From contig CAUBUJ010000090.1 in the NCBI GenBank assembly GCA_958439155.1, positions 1-6,853 of the forward strand: a stretch of DNA of 6,853 nt, given 5' to 3'. Positions within the stretch are counted from its first letter, which is position 1, and each line of letters begins with the position of its first letter. Positions 6,183-6,853 of the stretch are shown piece after piece. Source of the DNA: an uncultured Veillonellaceae bacterium (lineage in GTDB: Bacteria > Bacillota > Negativicutes > Veillonellales > Dialisteraceae). Under the pieces are notes generated by a model. It searched no databases, was not told the origin of the DNA, and saw only the letters and a program-made list of their open reading frames with translations. The position numbers and the translations under genes were made by a program.

Positions 6183-6200
6183 ATATTTTTAAATGATAAA

Positions 6201-6225
6201 GATTTATTCCTTTTCAGAATAAATC
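6201..6225. promoter_or_regulatory. T-N11-A inverted repeat, candidate LysR recognition site
   Basis: GATTTATTC (6201-6209) and GAATAAATC (6217-6225) are perfect 9-bp arms around a 7-base spacer, and contain the LysR signature ATTC-N7-GAAT (T-N11-A). The centre is about 67 bases upstream of the predicted hydrolase start, the usual place for the high-affinity site. It also covers the candidate -35 of the LysR gene itself, which fits negative autoregulation. Confidence 0.65.
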
Positions 6226-6239
6226 GGATGTACTACAAT
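6211..6239 (+). promoter_or_regulatory. Possible promoter of the LysR-type gene
   Basis: TTTTCA (6211-6216) and TACAAT (6234-6239) are 17 bases apart, matching four and five consensus bases. The predicted start near 6246 coincides with the ribosome binding site, which is unusually tight, so the true promoter may lie further left in the A/T-rich stretch 6180-6200. Confidence 0.35.
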
Positions 6240-6257
6240 GAAAATGAGGTGAATCAC

Positions 6258-6853
6258 ATGATCGAGATCCGTACACTCCAATATTTTCTCGCTGTTGCCA
6301 GGGAAGAAAGTTTTACCCGCGCGGCGGCGCTGCTCCATGTCTCCCAGCCGACCTTGTCGAAACAGATACGGGCACTGGAAGAAGAATATGGCAAAGTGTT
6401 TTTCAACAGGACCACCCAGCATATTTCTCTTACCAGCGAAGGGCTTCTTCTCCAGAAGTATGCCGAAGAAATTCTGCAGATTGCGGGAAAAGCAGACCAG
6501 GAGCTTCGCGGGGAAGAGAGCGAGATCCTGGGCGATGTGTATATCGAAAGCGGGGAATCCCTCCTGGCAGGGCGCATGCTGAAAGCGGCCCGGGCAGTGC
6601 AGGCACGGTATCCAGGGGTTCATTTCCATATGATTACCGGAGATGGCATTGCAGCATTCTATGACCTGGACAGGGGGCTCGTAGATTTTGCTTTTGCCTA
6701 TGGCGATGCCGATCCGGAGATGTATGAATCGCTTCCTGCAGGAGGGTGCGACCGGTGGTGCGTCATGATGCGAAGGGACGACCCGCTGGCAGCGAAAAAA
6801 GCGGTCACCCCGGAGGATCTCTGGGACAAACCGCTCATTCTTTCAAGAAATAC
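6258..6853 (+). CDS. LysR-type transcriptional regulator (partial, runs off the window)
   Basis: ATG 6258 follows GAGGTGA (6246-6252) by five bases. The first 198 codons are open to the window end; a complete family member has about 290-310. The N-terminus is a LysR winged helix: LQYFLAVAREESFTRAAALL, then HVSQPTLSKQIRALEEE (27-43) as recognition helix, and the linker ending FNRTTQHISLTSEG (49-62). The effector domain starts near residue 95 with the typical GDVYIESGES. It continues through YPGVHFHMITGDG and the family-like segment DRWCVMMRRDDPLA, where a Cys replaces the Gly I would expect. Such proteins are cytoplasmic tetramers that respond to a small inducer. The gene is divergent from the exported hydrolase and shares its 154-base control region, so the hydrolase is the likely target. 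The inducer is unknown. Confidence 0.9.
   Translation, partial: MIEIRTLQYFLAVAREESFTRAAALLHVSQPTLSKQIRALEEEYGKVFFNRTTQHISLTSEGLLLQKYAEEILQIAGKADQELRGEESEILGDVYIESGESLLAGRMLKAARAVQARYPGVHFHMITGDGIAAFYDLDRGLVDFAFAYGDADPEMYESLPAGGCDRWCVMMRRDDPLAAKKAVTPEDLWDKPLILSRN

Overview
The window looks like chromosomal DNA from an anaerobic, diderm Firmicute of the Negativicutes type (Dialister, Allisonella or Megasphaera relatives are my guess). The grounds are indirect. There are strong AGGAGG-type ribosome binding sites and textbook sigma-A/sigma-70 promoters. The coding DNA from about 1680 onward is fairly GC-rich. A fragment of a two-partner-secretion haemagglutinin (an outer-membrane-exported adhesin family) sits beside Firmicute-like regulators, and the alpha/beta hydrolase is of a type I associate with Firmicutes. 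No species can be named from the sequence alone.

Layout. Positions 1-1424 hold a decayed internal piece of a CdiA/FhaB-like haemagglutinin. It lacks its N-terminus, is interrupted by a TAG at 1341, and stops at the edge of an 18-bp perfect inverted repeat (1420-1479). This part is visibly more A/T-rich than the rest and looks like a degraded accessory remnant. A promoter at 1574-1602 then drives a short leader RNA with two hairpins, the second being an intrinsic terminator at 1641-1670, directly ahead of a Bcr/CflA-type MFS efflux transporter (1684-2877). That arrangement suggests attenuation or a small riboswitch; its layout recalls the guanidine-IV (mepA-motif) class, but this is not proven.

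Convergent to the transporter is a Fur/Zur-family metalloregulator on the minus strand (2953-3360). The two genes are separated by an interdigitated pair of terminators. Divergent from the regulator is a complete mnmE (tRNA wobble-uridine modification GTPase, 3496-4875), apparently monocistronic, with no mnmG beside it. A 20-bp bidirectional terminator (4885-4934) separates mnmE from a convergent, exported alpha/beta hydrolase on the minus strand (4940-6103).

The hydrolase is divergently transcribed from a LysR-type regulator (6258 to the window end, truncated). The 154-bp space between them carries a T-N11-A inverted repeat and a second palindrome, placed as expected for a LysR regulator that represses itself and activates its neighbour. 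The genes do not form one pathway; they fall into small independently transcribed units: leader-controlled transporter, metalloregulator, mnmE, and the LysR/hydrolase pair. I found no CRISPR array, tRNA, rRNA, transposase or clear defence system. The most interesting items are the transporter leader RNA, the LysR/hydrolase control region and the broken haemagglutinin with its hairpin junction.
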